Positions 33,575-41,299 of a stretch of 64,000 bases of DNA are shown here, piece by piece. The position numbers and the translations under genes were made by a program. Numbering within the stretch: position 1 is the stretch's first letter; each line of letters starts with the position of its first letter. Below the pieces are notes generated by a model. That model did no database searches, was not told the DNA's origin, and worked only from the letters and a program-made list of their open reading frames with translations. Source of the stretch: Streptomyces sp. NBC_00249. GTDB lineage: Bacteria > Actinomycetota > Actinomycetes > Streptomycetales > Streptomycetaceae. The stretch lies in assembly GCF_026342355.1 (NCBI RefSeq), contig NZ_JAPEMV010000006.1, forward strand, positions 480,482-544,481, read 5' to 3'.

Positions 33575-33958
33575 CTAGCGGACCAGCAGGTCCAGGAGGC
33601 GCTCCACCTCCGCCGCCGGGTCCGCCGTGAGGCCCGTGTGCACCGGCCCCGGCTGCACCACCGTGCTGCGCGGCGCGATCAGCCAGCGGAACCGCCGCCC
33701 CGCGTCGTCACCGGCCGCCTGCCCGGCGCGTTCGCCGCCCGCGCACAGCCCTTCGACCCCGTGCAGGGCGGACCGGATCCCGGCCACGTCGGCCTCGGGG
33801 TCCAGCGCGAGGAGCTTGGCCTCGTCGAGGTGGATGCGCGCGGCGACGTACGAATGCGCCCGGCAGTAGACGATCACCCCGGCGTTGAAGCACTCGCCGC
33901 GCTCCATCCGGGGCACGACGCGCACCAGCGCGTACTCGAAAACGTCCCGCTTGGTCAC
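33575..33958 (-). CDS. DUF3037 family protein coupled to HipA-like kinase
   Basis: 127 residues. The family start FEYALVRVVPRMERGECFNAGVIVYCR is clear, followed by LDEAKLLALDPEADVAGI and FRWLIAPRSTVVQPGPVHTG near the end. Function unknown. The GTG at 33958 overlaps the kinase stop as GTGA (33955-33958), so the two proteins are translationally coupled and probably act together. It is the last gene of the pair. Confidence 0.87.
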   Translation of the reverse strand: MTKRDVFEYALVRVVPRMERGECFNAGVIVYCRAHSYVAARIHLDEAKLLALDPEADVAGIRSALHGVEGLCAGGERAGQAAGDDAGRRFRWLIAPRSTVVQPGPVHTGLTADPAAEVERLLDLLVR

Positions 33959-34800
33959 TCGGCGCCGCTCTTCTGCTTGTTCTGGTCCGACTGGGGAGGG
34001 AGCCGCTCGGCGAGCCAGCCCGGCGGACCGGACCGGGGCTTGACCTCGGCCTCCATCGTGATCCTCTCGTGGATCGTCGCCGCGCGCGGCAGCAGGGCCT
34101 CCACGTAGGCGCGGCGGACGGCGTCGGTCGAGTCGAAGCCCGGCTCGTCGACGAGCCACTCGTCCGGGACGTCGGCCGTGACCTCGGTCAGCAGCTCCTC
34201 GGTCACCAGCGGCGCGAGCTCGGCGGCGGCGGCCGCGATGTCCGGGCCGACGGGGGCCAGGACGTGGTCGGAGGCGTTGTACGGCTTGGCGGCCGCGGCC
34301 TGCGCGGTGGGCCAGTTGTGGTGCCAGATCATCGTGGCGCCGTGGTCGATGAGCCACAGGTCCCCGTGCCACACCAGCATGTTCGGGTTGCGCCAGGACC
34401 GGTCGACGTTGTTGATGAGGGCGTCGAACCAGACCACGCGCCCCGCCTCGACGGGGTCCGCGCGGTACGCGAGCGGGTCGAAGCCGATCGAGCCGGGCAG
34501 GTAGTCCATGCCGAGGTTCAGGCCTCCACTGGCCTTCAGCAGCTCCTGGACCTCCTGGTCGGGCTCGGCGAGCCCGATGACGGGGTCGAGCTGCATCTGC
34601 ACCAGCCGCGGGACGCGCAGTCCCAGCCGCTGGGCGAGGCGCCCGCAGACGACTTCGGCGACCAGGGTCTTGCGGCCCTGGCCGGCTCCGGTGAATTTCA
34701 TGACGTAGGTCCCGAGATCGTCGGCCTCGACGATCCCCGGGAGCGAGCCGCCCTCACGCAAGGGCGTGACGTAACGGGTCGCGATCACTTCGGACAGCAT
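33955..34800 (-). CDS. HipA-like kinase domain protein
   Basis: 281 residues. A protein-kinase-like fold related to HipA: K35 in YVMKF for ATP, catalytic D133 and N138 in INNVDRSWRNPNML, and metal-binding D152 in LWLIDHG. It lacks the N-terminal half of full HipA toxins (about 440 residues) and there is no HipB-like HTH gene beside it, so it belongs to the short HipA_2-type group. The partner is the DUF3037 protein downstream. TAATCT (34807-34812) is 6 nt before the ATG, giving a leaderless mRNA. Confidence 0.87.
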   Translation of the reverse strand: MLSEVIATRYVTPLREGGSLPGIVEADDLGTYVMKFTGAGQGRKTLVAEVVCGRLAQRLGLRVPRLVQMQLDPVIGLAEPDQEVQELLKASGGLNLGMDYLPGSIGFDPLAYRADPVEAGRVVWFDALINNVDRSWRNPNMLVWHGDLWLIDHGATMIWHHNWPTAQAAAAKPYNASDHVLAPVGPDIAAAAAELAPLVTEELLTEVTADVPDEWLVDEPGFDSTDAVRRAYVEALLPRAATIHERITMEAEVKPRSGPPGWLAERLPPQSDQNKQKSGAE

Positions 34801-34840
34801 CCGCCCAGATTACGGGGGTCCGGGTGCCTTTACCCACCGC

Positions 34841-35452
34841 TTATGCGGGGGCCCACCGGGCGAGGAGCGCCTCCGTCGTGGTGACGGTCGCGACCAGTGC
34901 GAGGGAGTTGCGGATCACCTCGGCGGTGCAGGAGGCGGGCACCCCGGCGATGGCGTCGGCCGGGACCACCACCTGGTAGCCGAGGTTGACGGCGTCGAAG
35001 ACGGTGTTCGGGATGGCGATGTTGGAGGAGACCCCGGTGACGACGAGGGTGCGGATGCCGAGGTTGCGCAGCAGGGCGTCCAGGTCGGTGCCGGCCATCG
35101 GAGAGAGGCCGTGCAGCCGGCGCACCACCAGGTCGTTCCCGGCCACGGTGACGGGGGCCGCCACCTCCACGGCCCGGGTGCCGGTGAGCTGGCGTACGGG
35201 GAGCCGGCCTGCGGCCCGGAAGAGCCGTGCGTTGGTGCTGGCCCCGAGGCCGTCGGGGCGCCGCTCGGCGACCGCGTGCAGCACCTGTACGCCGGCTCCG
35301 CGCGCGGCGTCGGCCAGTGCGGCCACCCGCTCCAGCATCCCGGAGTCCCGGGCCTCCTTCGCCAGCTCGGGCAGGGCGCTCTCCTCGCCGACGACGCCGT
35401 TCTGGCACTCGACGGTGAGCAGCGCGGTGGCGGCCGGATCGAGGTCCTGCAT
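34841..35452 (-). CDS. Isochorismatase-fold protein lacking the usual Cys
   Basis: 203 residues. The fold is recognisable from LLTVECQNGVVGEESALPEL and TLVVTGVSSNIAIPNTVFDAVNLGYQVVVPADA. The catalytic Asp of the family (usually in D-x-Q) is Glu15 here, and the nucleophilic Cys position is Ala136, so it is not a standard cysteine hydrolase. It may be an isochorismatase-like hydrolase or a binding protein. ATG with GGGGGAG upstream. Divergent from a flavin/F420-type PPOX protein. Confidence 0.85.
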   Translation of the reverse strand: MQDLDPAATALLTVECQNGVVGEESALPELAKEARDSGMLERVAALADAARGAGVQVLHAVAERRPDGLGASTNARLFRAAGRLPVRQLTGTRAVEVAAPVTVAGNDLVVRRLHGLSPMAGTDLDALLRNLGIRTLVVTGVSSNIAIPNTVFDAVNLGYQVVVPADAIAGVPASCTAEVIRNSLALVATVTTTEALLARWAPA

Positions 35453-35492
35453 GACTCCCCCTGGCGTGGTGACGGAAGAGCCCGCATGATTC

Positions 35493-35507
35493 CTGACACA
35501 CAGTCAG
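35493..35507. promoter_or_regulatory. Palindrome CTGAC-N5-GTCAG, site 1
   Basis: Perfect 5+5 inverted repeat with spacer ACACA, in the 76-bp divergent region between the isochorismatase-fold gene and the PPOX gene. The same pattern recurs at 42348-42362. Confidence 0.5.
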
Positions 35508-35528
35508 ATGTGAAGGGGTGCGGAACGG

Positions 35529-36008
35529 ATGGACGAGACACGCCCGGGCACGAAGGATTCGCAGCGGCGGGGCCGCCGCATCATGATGACCGACGCGGAG
35601 GTGGACGCCTTCCTGCGCGAGCAGCGCACCTGCCGGGTCGCCACGGTCTCCCCCGACGGGCGCCCGCACGTGGGCGCCCTGTGGTTCGCCTGGGACGGCA
35701 CCTCCCTGTGGCTGTACTCGATCACGCGCAGCCGCCGCTGGTCGGACCTGCGGAAGGACCCGCGGATCTCGGTGGTCGTCGACTCCGGGGAGTCCTACGA
35801 CGAACTGCGCGGGGTCGAACTCAGCGGCAGCGCCGTCTTCGTGGGCGAGGCCCCGCGCACCGGCGAACCCTGCCCTGAGCTGGCGGAGGCGGAACGGCTC
35901 TTCCCGGCCAAGAACTTCGGGATCGAGGAGATGCCGCACGACGGCCGCCACGCCTGGATCCGCCTCACCCCCGACGCGGTGGTCTCCTGGGACTTCCGCA
36001 AGCTGTAG
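35529..36008 (+). CDS. PPOX-class (F420 or FMN-dependent) oxidoreductase
   Basis: 159 residues. Split-barrel flavin fold of the pyridoxamine-phosphate-oxidase superfamily: FLREQRTCRVATVSPDGRPH, VGALWFAWDGTSLWLYS and RSRRWSDLRKDPRISVVVD. Actinobacterial members often use F420. Substrate unknown. ATG 35529 with an AAGGGG-type site upstream. Divergent from the isochorismatase-fold gene. Confidence 0.88.
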   Translation: MDETRPGTKDSQRRGRRIMMTDAEVDAFLREQRTCRVATVSPDGRPHVGALWFAWDGTSLWLYSITRSRRWSDLRKDPRISVVVDSGESYDELRGVELSGSAVFVGEAPRTGEPCPELAEAERLFPAKNFGIEEMPHDGRHAWIRLTPDAVVSWDFRKL

Positions 36009-36017
36009 GCCGAGATC

Positions 36018-36917
36018 TCAGACGGCGGCCGCCGCCTCGTGGAGCGCCTCGACGGCCGCCCGAATGGAGGGCCTGCGGCCGGCGTCCGCGCGCCAGACGG
36101 CGTACACGTGGCGGCGTACGGCGTCGCACACCGGCAGCAGCCGGACCCCCGGCGGTACGGGCCCCCGGCCCAGCCGGGGCGTCACGCACACCCCGAGCCC
36201 GGCCTCGACGAAGGCGAGCTGGGTGGGGTGCTCCTCGGCGATGTGCGTGATGCGGGGCTCGATGCCGGTGCCGCGCAGGGTGAAGACCAGCCATTCGTGG
36301 CAGAACTGCCCCTCGTTCCAGGAGATCCAGTCGTCGTCGGCGAACTCGGCGAGCGAGATCCGGGTGCGGCCGGCCAGTGGATGACCGGCCGGGACGGCGA
36401 TGTCGACGGCGTCGTCGAGGAGGTGGGTGCGGGTGAGTTCGGCCGGCACCGGCATCCTCTTGTTGTGCCAGTCGATGGCCAGGGCCATGTCGAGGTCCCC
36501 GCGCACGACGGCCGCCATGCTCTCCTCGGGCTCCTGCTCCCGTACCAGGGCGCGCAGTTCGGGGTGCCCGGCCCGCAGGGTGGACAGGGTCCGGGGCAGC
36601 AGGCCGCGCATGGCGGTGGGGAAGGCTCCGATCCGCAACTCCCCCACGGCGCAGCCCCGCTGGGCCTCGACGTCGGCCTGGGCGAGCTCCACCTGGGAGA
36701 TGATCCGGGCGGCGTGGTCCGCGAGCAGCCGCCCGGCGTCGGTGAGCCGTACCCCGCGCCCGTTCTTGGCCAGCAGCGGCTGGCCGACCTCGCGCTCCAG
36801 CTTGGCCATCTGCTGGGAGACCGCGGACGTGGTCACATGGAGGCCGCAGGCGGCGCCGCTGACCGAACCGTGGCGGGCGAGGGCGTCGAGGGTGCGCAGG
36901 CGCTCCAGGTTCAACAT
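36018..36917 (-). CDS. LysR family transcriptional regulator
   Basis: 299 residues. N-terminal winged HTH LNLERLRTLDALARHGSVSG followed by TTSAVSQQMAKLEREVG, then a two-lobe substrate-binding domain. Divergent from an EamA exporter, which is its likely target. The ATG at 36917 lies 7 nt after TAGCAT (36925-36930), so it is probably leaderless. Tail-to-tail with the PPOX gene, 9 bases apart. Confidence 0.9.
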   Translation of the reverse strand: MLNLERLRTLDALARHGSVSGAACGLHVTTSAVSQQMAKLEREVGQPLLAKNGRGVRLTDAGRLLADHAARIISQVELAQADVEAQRGCAVGELRIGAFPTAMRGLLPRTLSTLRAGHPELRALVREQEPEESMAAVVRGDLDMALAIDWHNKRMPVPAELTRTHLLDDAVDIAVPAGHPLAGRTRISLAEFADDDWISWNEGQFCHEWLVFTLRGTGIEPRITHIAEEHPTQLAFVEAGLGVCVTPRLGRGPVPPGVRLLPVCDAVRRHVYAVWRADAGRRPSIRAAVEALHEAAAAV

Positions 36918-36931
36918 GTAAGCGATGCTAC
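36918..36931. promoter_or_regulatory. Candidate LysR operator over the lysR -10 box
   Basis: GTA-N8-TAC (36918-36931) is a short dyad of the T-N11-A type used by LysR proteins. It covers the TAGCAT box, which fits autorepression. Confidence 0.35.
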
Positions 36932-36955
36932 GCGGTAACCCGGAGGAAGTCTCGC

Positions 36956-36984
36956 TTGTCCTACGAGGTCACGCGCAGCAGAGT
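36956..36984 (+). promoter_or_regulatory. Leaderless promoter of the EamA gene at 36991
   Basis: TTGTCC (36956-36961), 17-bp spacer, CAGAGT (36979-36984), 6 nt, ATG at 36991. Confidence 0.55.
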
Positions 36985-36990
36985 GAGCGC

Positions 36991-37962
36991 ATGAGCGCAT
37001 CCGCCCCTTCCCGCCCGGCCCCCTCCCTCTCACCATCCGCCGCGACCGCGTCGCCGTCCGCCCCGCCGAGGACCGGCAGCGGCGGCCTCGACTGGCGGCT
37101 GCGCTTCGCCTTCCTCTCGGTGGTCTGGGGCTTCAGCTTCCTGCTGGTCAAGGTGGGTACGGAGGCCTTCGCGCCGTTCCAGGTGGCCTTCGGCCGGGTG
37201 CTGTTCGGCGCGCTCGCCCTGCTGGCGGTGCTGCTGGTGCGCCGCGAACCGCTGCCGCGCGGACTGCGCACCTGGGGTCACCTCACGGTGGCGGCGCTCC
37301 TGCTGAACACCCTCCCGTTCTCGCTGTTCGCGTACTCCGAGCTGACCATCCCGTCGAGCCTCGCCGGGATCTGCAACGCCACCTCACCGCTGTGGGGCAT
37401 GGCGCTGTCGCTGGTCGCCCTCTCCGAGGACCGCCCCACGCGCCGCCGCTTCGCGGGCCTGGGCCTCGGATTCCTGGGGGTGCTGACGGTGCTCGGCGCC
37501 TGGCAGGGCTTCGCGGGCATCGACGCCAAGGGCACCGGCCTGGCCCTGCTGGCCTCGCTCTGCTACCCGATCGGCTGGATCTACGTACGCCGCACCCTGG
37601 CGGGCACCCCGGGCTCCCCGGTGGCCCTGACCGGAGCGCAGCTGACGGTCTCGACGCTCCAGCTGGGCGTCGTCAGCGTCCTGTTCACCTCCGCGCCCGG
37701 CTCGTTCCCGCTGTGGCCGACCCTCGCGGTGATCGCCCTGGGCGCCCTGGGCACGGGCCTGGCCCTCCAGATGCAGTACGGGCTGGTGACGGAGGTCGGG
37801 CCGACCACGGCGCAGATGGTCACCTACTTCATCCCGGTGATCGCCACCACGGCCGGCGTCCTGGTCCTCGGCGAGCAGCTGCACTGGAACACCCCGGTCG
37901 GCGCGGTGATCGTGCTGGTGGGCGCGGCCCTCACCCAGTCCCGCCCCCGCAAGGCCTCCTAG
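36991..37962 (+). CDS. EamA/DMT family transporter
   Basis: 323 residues. A Ser/Pro/Ala-rich start of about 35 residues precedes ten hydrophobic segments in two halves; motifs include WGFSFLLVKVGTEAFAPFQVAFGR and IPVIATTAGVLVLGEQLHWN. Drug/metabolite exporter fold, substrate unknown. The ATG at 36991 matches a leaderless promoter; an ATG at 36925 would overlap the lysR promoter. Divergent from and probably controlled by LysR. Confidence 0.88.
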   Translation: MSASAPSRPAPSLSPSAATASPSAPPRTGSGGLDWRLRFAFLSVVWGFSFLLVKVGTEAFAPFQVAFGRVLFGALALLAVLLVRREPLPRGLRTWGHLTVAALLLNTLPFSLFAYSELTIPSSLAGICNATSPLWGMALSLVALSEDRPTRRRFAGLGLGFLGVLTVLGAWQGFAGIDAKGTGLALLASLCYPIGWIYVRRTLAGTPGSPVALTGAQLTVSTLQLGVVSVLFTSAPGSFPLWPTLAVIALGALGTGLALQMQYGLVTEVGPTTAQMVTYFIPVIATTAGVLVLGEQLHWNTPVGAVIVLVGAALTQSRPRKAS

Positions 37963-37982
37963 GCCATCTCTCCCGAGGATGC

Positions 37983-38007
37983 ACGGCCCCCGCACCGCGG
38001 GGGCCGT
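37983..38007. terminator. Hairpin terminator between convergent genes
   Basis: A perfect 11-bp stem (ACGGCCCCCGC, 37983-37993, with 37997-38007) closes on ACC between the EamA gene and the MocR-type gene. Confidence 0.8.
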
Positions 38008-38014
38008 ACGCGTT

Positions 38015-39355
38015 TCAGTCGAAGCGTCCGCCGCCGGCCGGCCGGACCGCCGCGGCCACCGCGTCCGCCAGCGGGAGCACCTCCCCGGGAGCCAGCCCCG
38101 AGACGGTGATCCGTACGCCGGGCCCCGCCTCCACCCGGAACCGGGCCCCGGCCGTCACCGCCCACCCCGCCGCCAGCAGCCGGGTGACCACCGCCGTCTC
38201 GTCGGGGACCGGGATCCACACGTTCATCCCGCTCCGCCCGTGCGCCACGACCCCGCGTTCCGCCAGCGCCCGGACCAGTCCGTCGCGGCGCAGCCCGTAC
38301 GAGGCCGCCACCGCCTTCCGGTCCACGGCGCCGGAGGTCCACAGCTCCACCACCGCGTACTGGAGCAGCCTGCTGACCCAGCCCGGCCCCAGCCGCTGCC
38401 TGCCCCGGACCCGGTCCAGGGTGACGGGGTCGCCGGTGAGCACCGCGAGCCGCAGGTCGGGCCCGTACGCCTTGGCCGTGGAGCGGATCAGCGCCCAGTG
38501 CCGGGTCACCCCGCTGAGCGGGCAGAGCGGCAGGTCCACGATGCCGTGCCCGTGGTCGTCGTCGACGACGAGCACCCCGGGGTGGCCGGCCAGCAGCTCC
38601 CGCAGCGCCCGGGCCCGCGCGGGCCCGACGGCGGCGCCGGTCGGGTTCTGGGCGCGCGCCGTCACCAGGAGGGCCCTGGCCCCGTCGGCGAGCGCCCGGG
38701 CCACCGCGGCCGGCAGCGGCCCCTCGTCGTCGACGGCCACCGGGAGCACCCGCAGCCCCAGCGCGGGCACCAGGTCGAGCAGGGCCGCCCAGCCGGGGTC
38801 CTCGACCGCGACCGCGTCCCCGGGCCGCAGGTGGGCGGCCAGTACGCGCTCGATGCCGTCGAGGGCGCCCGAGGTGACGGCGACGGGCCCGGCCGGGACC
38901 CCGTCGGCATCCAGGTCTGCGCGGGCGATCCGGGCGAGGTCCGGGAGCACAGGGTCCTGCCCGTAGAGGGTCGGCGCCTGTGCGTACCGCCGGGCGGCGG
39001 CGGCGAGCGCCCCGTCCAGGGAGGGCAGCAGCGCCCGGTCGGGGTTGCCCTGGGTGGCGTCCCGTACGCCGTCGGGGACGGTCATCCGCAGCGTGTCGCG
39101 GGGGGCGGTCGCGGGGCGGGCCCGCACCCGGCTGCCGCGCCGGCCGTCCGTCTCGATGACGCCGCGTTCGCGCAGTGTCCGGTACGCGGCGGCCACGGTG
39201 TTGGGGTTGACGCCCAGCTCCGCCGCGAGTTCCCGCATCGCGGGCAGCAGGACTCCGGGCGCGAGCGCGCCGGCCGCGACACCCGTTTCGATGCTCGCCG
39301 CGATATCCGATGCGCGACGGCCTGTGATCCGATACTCTCCTAGCACAAACCCCAT
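38015..39355 (-). CDS. MocR-type regulator (GntR HTH fused to aminotransferase)
   Basis: 446 residues. N-terminal GntR winged HTH (LLPAMRELAAELGVNPNTVAAAYRTLRERGVIE, then GRRGSRV) and a fold-type-I aminotransferase domain with VTARAQNPTG, VVDDDHGH and RSTAKAYGPDLRL, whose Lys should hold PLP. MocR proteins such as PdxR and GabR sense PLP or amino compounds. ATG 39355 is used; a GTG at 39346, 7 nt after a CATAAT box, is a fair alternative. Divergent from a flavoprotein of the pyridoxamine-phosphate-oxidase fold, so vitamin B6-linked control is possible. Confidence 0.88.
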   Translation of the reverse strand: MGFVLGEYRITGRRASDIAASIETGVAAGALAPGVLLPAMRELAAELGVNPNTVAAAYRTLRERGVIETDGRRGSRVRARPATAPRDTLRMTVPDGVRDATQGNPDRALLPSLDGALAAAARRYAQAPTLYGQDPVLPDLARIARADLDADGVPAGPVAVTSGALDGIERVLAAHLRPGDAVAVEDPGWAALLDLVPALGLRVLPVAVDDEGPLPAAVARALADGARALLVTARAQNPTGAAVGPARARALRELLAGHPGVLVVDDDHGHGIVDLPLCPLSGVTRHWALIRSTAKAYGPDLRLAVLTGDPVTLDRVRGRQRLGPGWVSRLLQYAVVELWTSGAVDRKAVAASYGLRRDGLVRALAERGVVAHGRSGMNVWIPVPDETAVVTRLLAAGWAVTAGARFRVEAGPGVRITVSGLAPGEVLPLADAVAAAVRPAGGGRFD

Positions 39356-39370
39356 TATGCACTAGTACAA
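39340..39370. promoter_or_regulatory. Direct-repeat operator candidate for the MocR protein
   Basis: CTAGCACAA (39340-39348) and CTAGTACAA (39362-39370) are direct repeats 22 bp apart, two helical turns. One copy lies at the start of the mocR-type gene and the other in the divergent intergenic region. Confidence 0.55.
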
Positions 39371-39383
39371 CGGAGTCGGCACC

Positions 39384-40049
39384 ATGACCACCACCCCCGT
39401 CGCCTACGAGCCCACCGACCGCACCGTCCCGAGCCGCTCCCGCGAGCGGGCGCGCTACGACCGCGAGACGGTCCACTCGATACTCGACCAGGCCTACGTC
39501 TGCCACCTCGGGTTCGTCCGCGACGGCGCGCCGGTGGTCCTGCCCACCCTCTTCGGCCGGGTCGGCGAGACCCTCTACGTGCACGGCTCCACCGGCTCGC
39601 GCCCGCTGCTGGCCGCCGGCAAGGCCGACCCGGGCCTGGCCGTCTGCCTGACCGTGACGCACGTCGACGGCCTGGTGCTGGCCCGCTCGGCCTTCCACCA
39701 CTCGATGAACTACCGCTCGGTGGTCGTGCACGGCACCGCCTACCAGGTCACCGACGAGGCAGAGTGCCGGATGGCCCTGGACGCCCTGGTCGACCACGTC
39801 GTGCCCGGCCGCTCCGCCGACTCCCGCCCCGCCAACGCCAAGGAACTCGCCGCCACGGCGGTGATCCGGCTGGACCTGAACGAGGTGTCGGCGAAGATCC
39901 GCACGGGCGGGCCGAACGACGACGCCGCGGACCTGGGCCTGCCCTTCTGGTCGGGCGTGGTGCCGGTCGCGCCGGCGTACGGGACCCCGGTCCCGGCCGC
40001 CGACCTGACCCCCGGCATGACCGTCCCGGACTACATCGCCGCGCTCTGA
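39384..40049 (+). CDS. Pyridoxamine 5'-phosphate oxidase-fold flavoprotein (NimA-like)
   Basis: 221 residues. The split-barrel start RYDRETVHSILDQAYVCHLGFV, then VVLPTLFGRVGETLYVHGST and HHSMNYRSVVVHGTA, match FMN-binding NimA-like proteins of the superfamily. Probably binds FMN; reaction unknown. ATG with GGAG 8 nt upstream. Its last 19 bases overlap the end of the convergent EamA gene. Confidence 0.87.
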   Translation: MTTTPVAYEPTDRTVPSRSRERARYDRETVHSILDQAYVCHLGFVRDGAPVVLPTLFGRVGETLYVHGSTGSRPLLAAGKADPGLAVCLTVTHVDGLVLARSAFHHSMNYRSVVVHGTAYQVTDEAECRMALDALVDHVVPGRSADSRPANAKELAATAVIRLDLNEVSAKIRTGGPNDDAADLGLPFWSGVVPVAPAYGTPVPAADLTPGMTVPDYIAAL

Positions 40050-41038
40050 GGCTCGGGGGCGGGCCGGACCACCGGTCCGCCGCCCGCCCCGCCCTCCGGG
40101 CCCCGGCCCCCCGACCCGTCCCGCGGTCCGCGCGCCTCGGCCACGATCAGCGCGCCCACCGCCGACAGCAGCAGTACGGTGCCCAGCACGACGGCCCCCG
40201 TCAGCCGCTCCCCGAGCAGTACGACGGCGATGGCGGCCGCGCTCACCGGCTCGATCAGCATGATCACCGACACGGTCGCGGCCCGCACCGACGCGGCCCC
40301 CGTGAAGTACAGCGCGTACGCCAGGGCCGTGGGCACCGTGGCGACGTAGACCAGCAGCCACAGCACCCGCGCCAGCTCGGCGGTGTGCGGCAGCAGTCCC
40401 TCCACCGCGGCGAGCGGCAGCAGGCACACCGTGCCCACCCCCACCGACCACGCGGTCGTGACGAGCGGGTCTCCGCCGGCCCCGCGCCGCCCGAGCGACC
40501 GGGCCCGCAGGGTCATCGCCGCGTACCCGGCGGCCGACAGCAGCGCCCAGCCGACCCCGGCGGGCCGTACCTCACCGCCGCCGGAGCCCAGCACCAGCAC
40601 GGCCAGCCCGGCGAGGGCCCCGCCGACGGCGGTCACCCCGCCCCGGCCCAGCCGCTCGCCCATCCAGTAGCGGGCCCCGAGCGCGATCAGCACGGGACCG
40701 GCCCCGAGGGTGACCACGGTGCCGACCGCCAGGCCGGTCTCGCGCACGGCGGCGAAGTAGGCGGCCTGGAAGAGGGTGAACAGCAGCCCGGTCCCGATCA
40801 GCGAGGCGGCCGAGGGCCGGGCCGGCGCCGGGCGCGCCCCGCGCGAGGGCCTCCGTACGGCGAGCACCCCCAGCAGTACGACCAGCCCGCCCGCGCACCG
40901 CCAGAACGACAGGGCGAGCGGCCCGAGGTCACTGGCCAGGAAGAGGAGGGAGGCGGCCGCCCCGGCGGTGCCCCAGGCGGCTCCGGCGACGACGAGGTAC
41001 AGCAGACTGCGCCCGGCGACGGGCGAGAGGTTCGACAC
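40031..41038 (-). CDS. EamA/DMT family transporter
   Basis: 335 residues, ten hydrophobic segments (LLYLVVAGAAWGTAGAAASL; GTVVTLGAGPVLIALGARYW; VSVIMLIEPVSAAAIAVVLL). A charged Gly/Pro tail follows. Exporter of unknown substrate. GTG 41038 has GGAG 6 nt upstream. A leaderless 11-codon ORF and a hairpin lie 115-165 bases upstream in the same direction, so its expression may be attenuated. Confidence 0.88.
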   Translation of the reverse strand: MSNLSPVAGRSLLYLVVAGAAWGTAGAAASLLFLASDLGPLALSFWRCAGGLVVLLGVLAVRRPSRGARPAPARPSAASLIGTGLLFTLFQAAYFAAVRETGLAVGTVVTLGAGPVLIALGARYWMGERLGRGGVTAVGGALAGLAVLVLGSGGGEVRPAGVGWALLSAAGYAAMTLRARSLGRRGAGGDPLVTTAWSVGVGTVCLLPLAAVEGLLPHTAELARVLWLLVYVATVPTALAYALYFTGAASVRAATVSVIMLIEPVSAAAIAVVLLGERLTGAVVLGTVLLLSAVGALIVAEARGPRDGSGGRGPEGGAGGGPVVRPAPEPQSAAM

Positions 41039-41086
41039 GTGTTTCTCCGCGCATGCGTGAAGGATGAGGAAGGCAGGTCATCTCTT

Positions 41087-41154
41087 CGCGGGCAGCGCCG
41101 ACCGGCCCGGGGACTGCCCGGGCACGGTTGTGGTTCGCGTGGAAGCCGCCCGCG
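41087..41154 (-). promoter_or_regulatory. Attenuator-like structure after the upstream ORF
   Basis: CGCGGGC and GCCCGCG (41087-41093 and 41148-41154) enclose two CCCGGG blocks (41106-41111 and 41117-41122) that can pair. The structure starts right after the upstream ORF stop codon. Confidence 0.4.
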
Positions 41155-41190
41155 CTAGGCGGCGGGAGGCGGAAGCACGGTCGAAGGCAT
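41155..41190 (-). CDS. Eleven-codon leaderless upstream ORF
   Basis: ATG (41188-41190) to TAG (41155-41157) encodes MPSTVLPPPAA. TAGGGT (41198-41203) is 7 nt before the ATG, so translation would begin at the first base of the mRNA. The three consecutive prolines could stall ribosomes. It lies 116 bases before the EamA gene start. Likely a leader peptide rather than a working protein. Confidence 0.45.
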   Translation of the reverse strand: MPSTVLPPPAA

Positions 41191-41197
41191 GATCGAC

Positions 41198-41203
41198 ACC
41201 CTA
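41198..41203 (-). promoter_or_regulatory. -10 box for the leader ORF / EamA transcript
   Basis: TAGGGT on the minus strand, 7 nt from the ATG of the upstream ORF. No good -35 box was found at the usual distance. Confidence 0.4.
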
Positions 41204-41231
41204 CGCGGTGCCCGGCGCCCGTACCAGAGCC

Positions 41232-41288
41232 CTAGGTCTTGTCGTCAAAGTGGCGCGGGCCAGGCGCCACTTTGACGACAGGGCCTAG
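41232..41288. repeat. 57-bp CTAG-bounded palindromic element
   Basis: Arms 41232-41256 and 41264-41288 are inverted 25-bp copies with two mismatches around a 7-nt loop; the core TTGTCGTCAAAGTGGCGC is nearly perfect. Each end is CTAG. It lies 12 bases past the stop of the EamA gene at 41300 and can serve as its terminator. Confidence 0.75.
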
Positions 41289-41299
41289 GCCGGGACCGC

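Noticed and set aside
33955..34800. Classical HipBA toxin-antitoxin
   Set aside because: The kinase is short and no HipB-type HTH gene is adjacent; the partner is DUF3037 instead.
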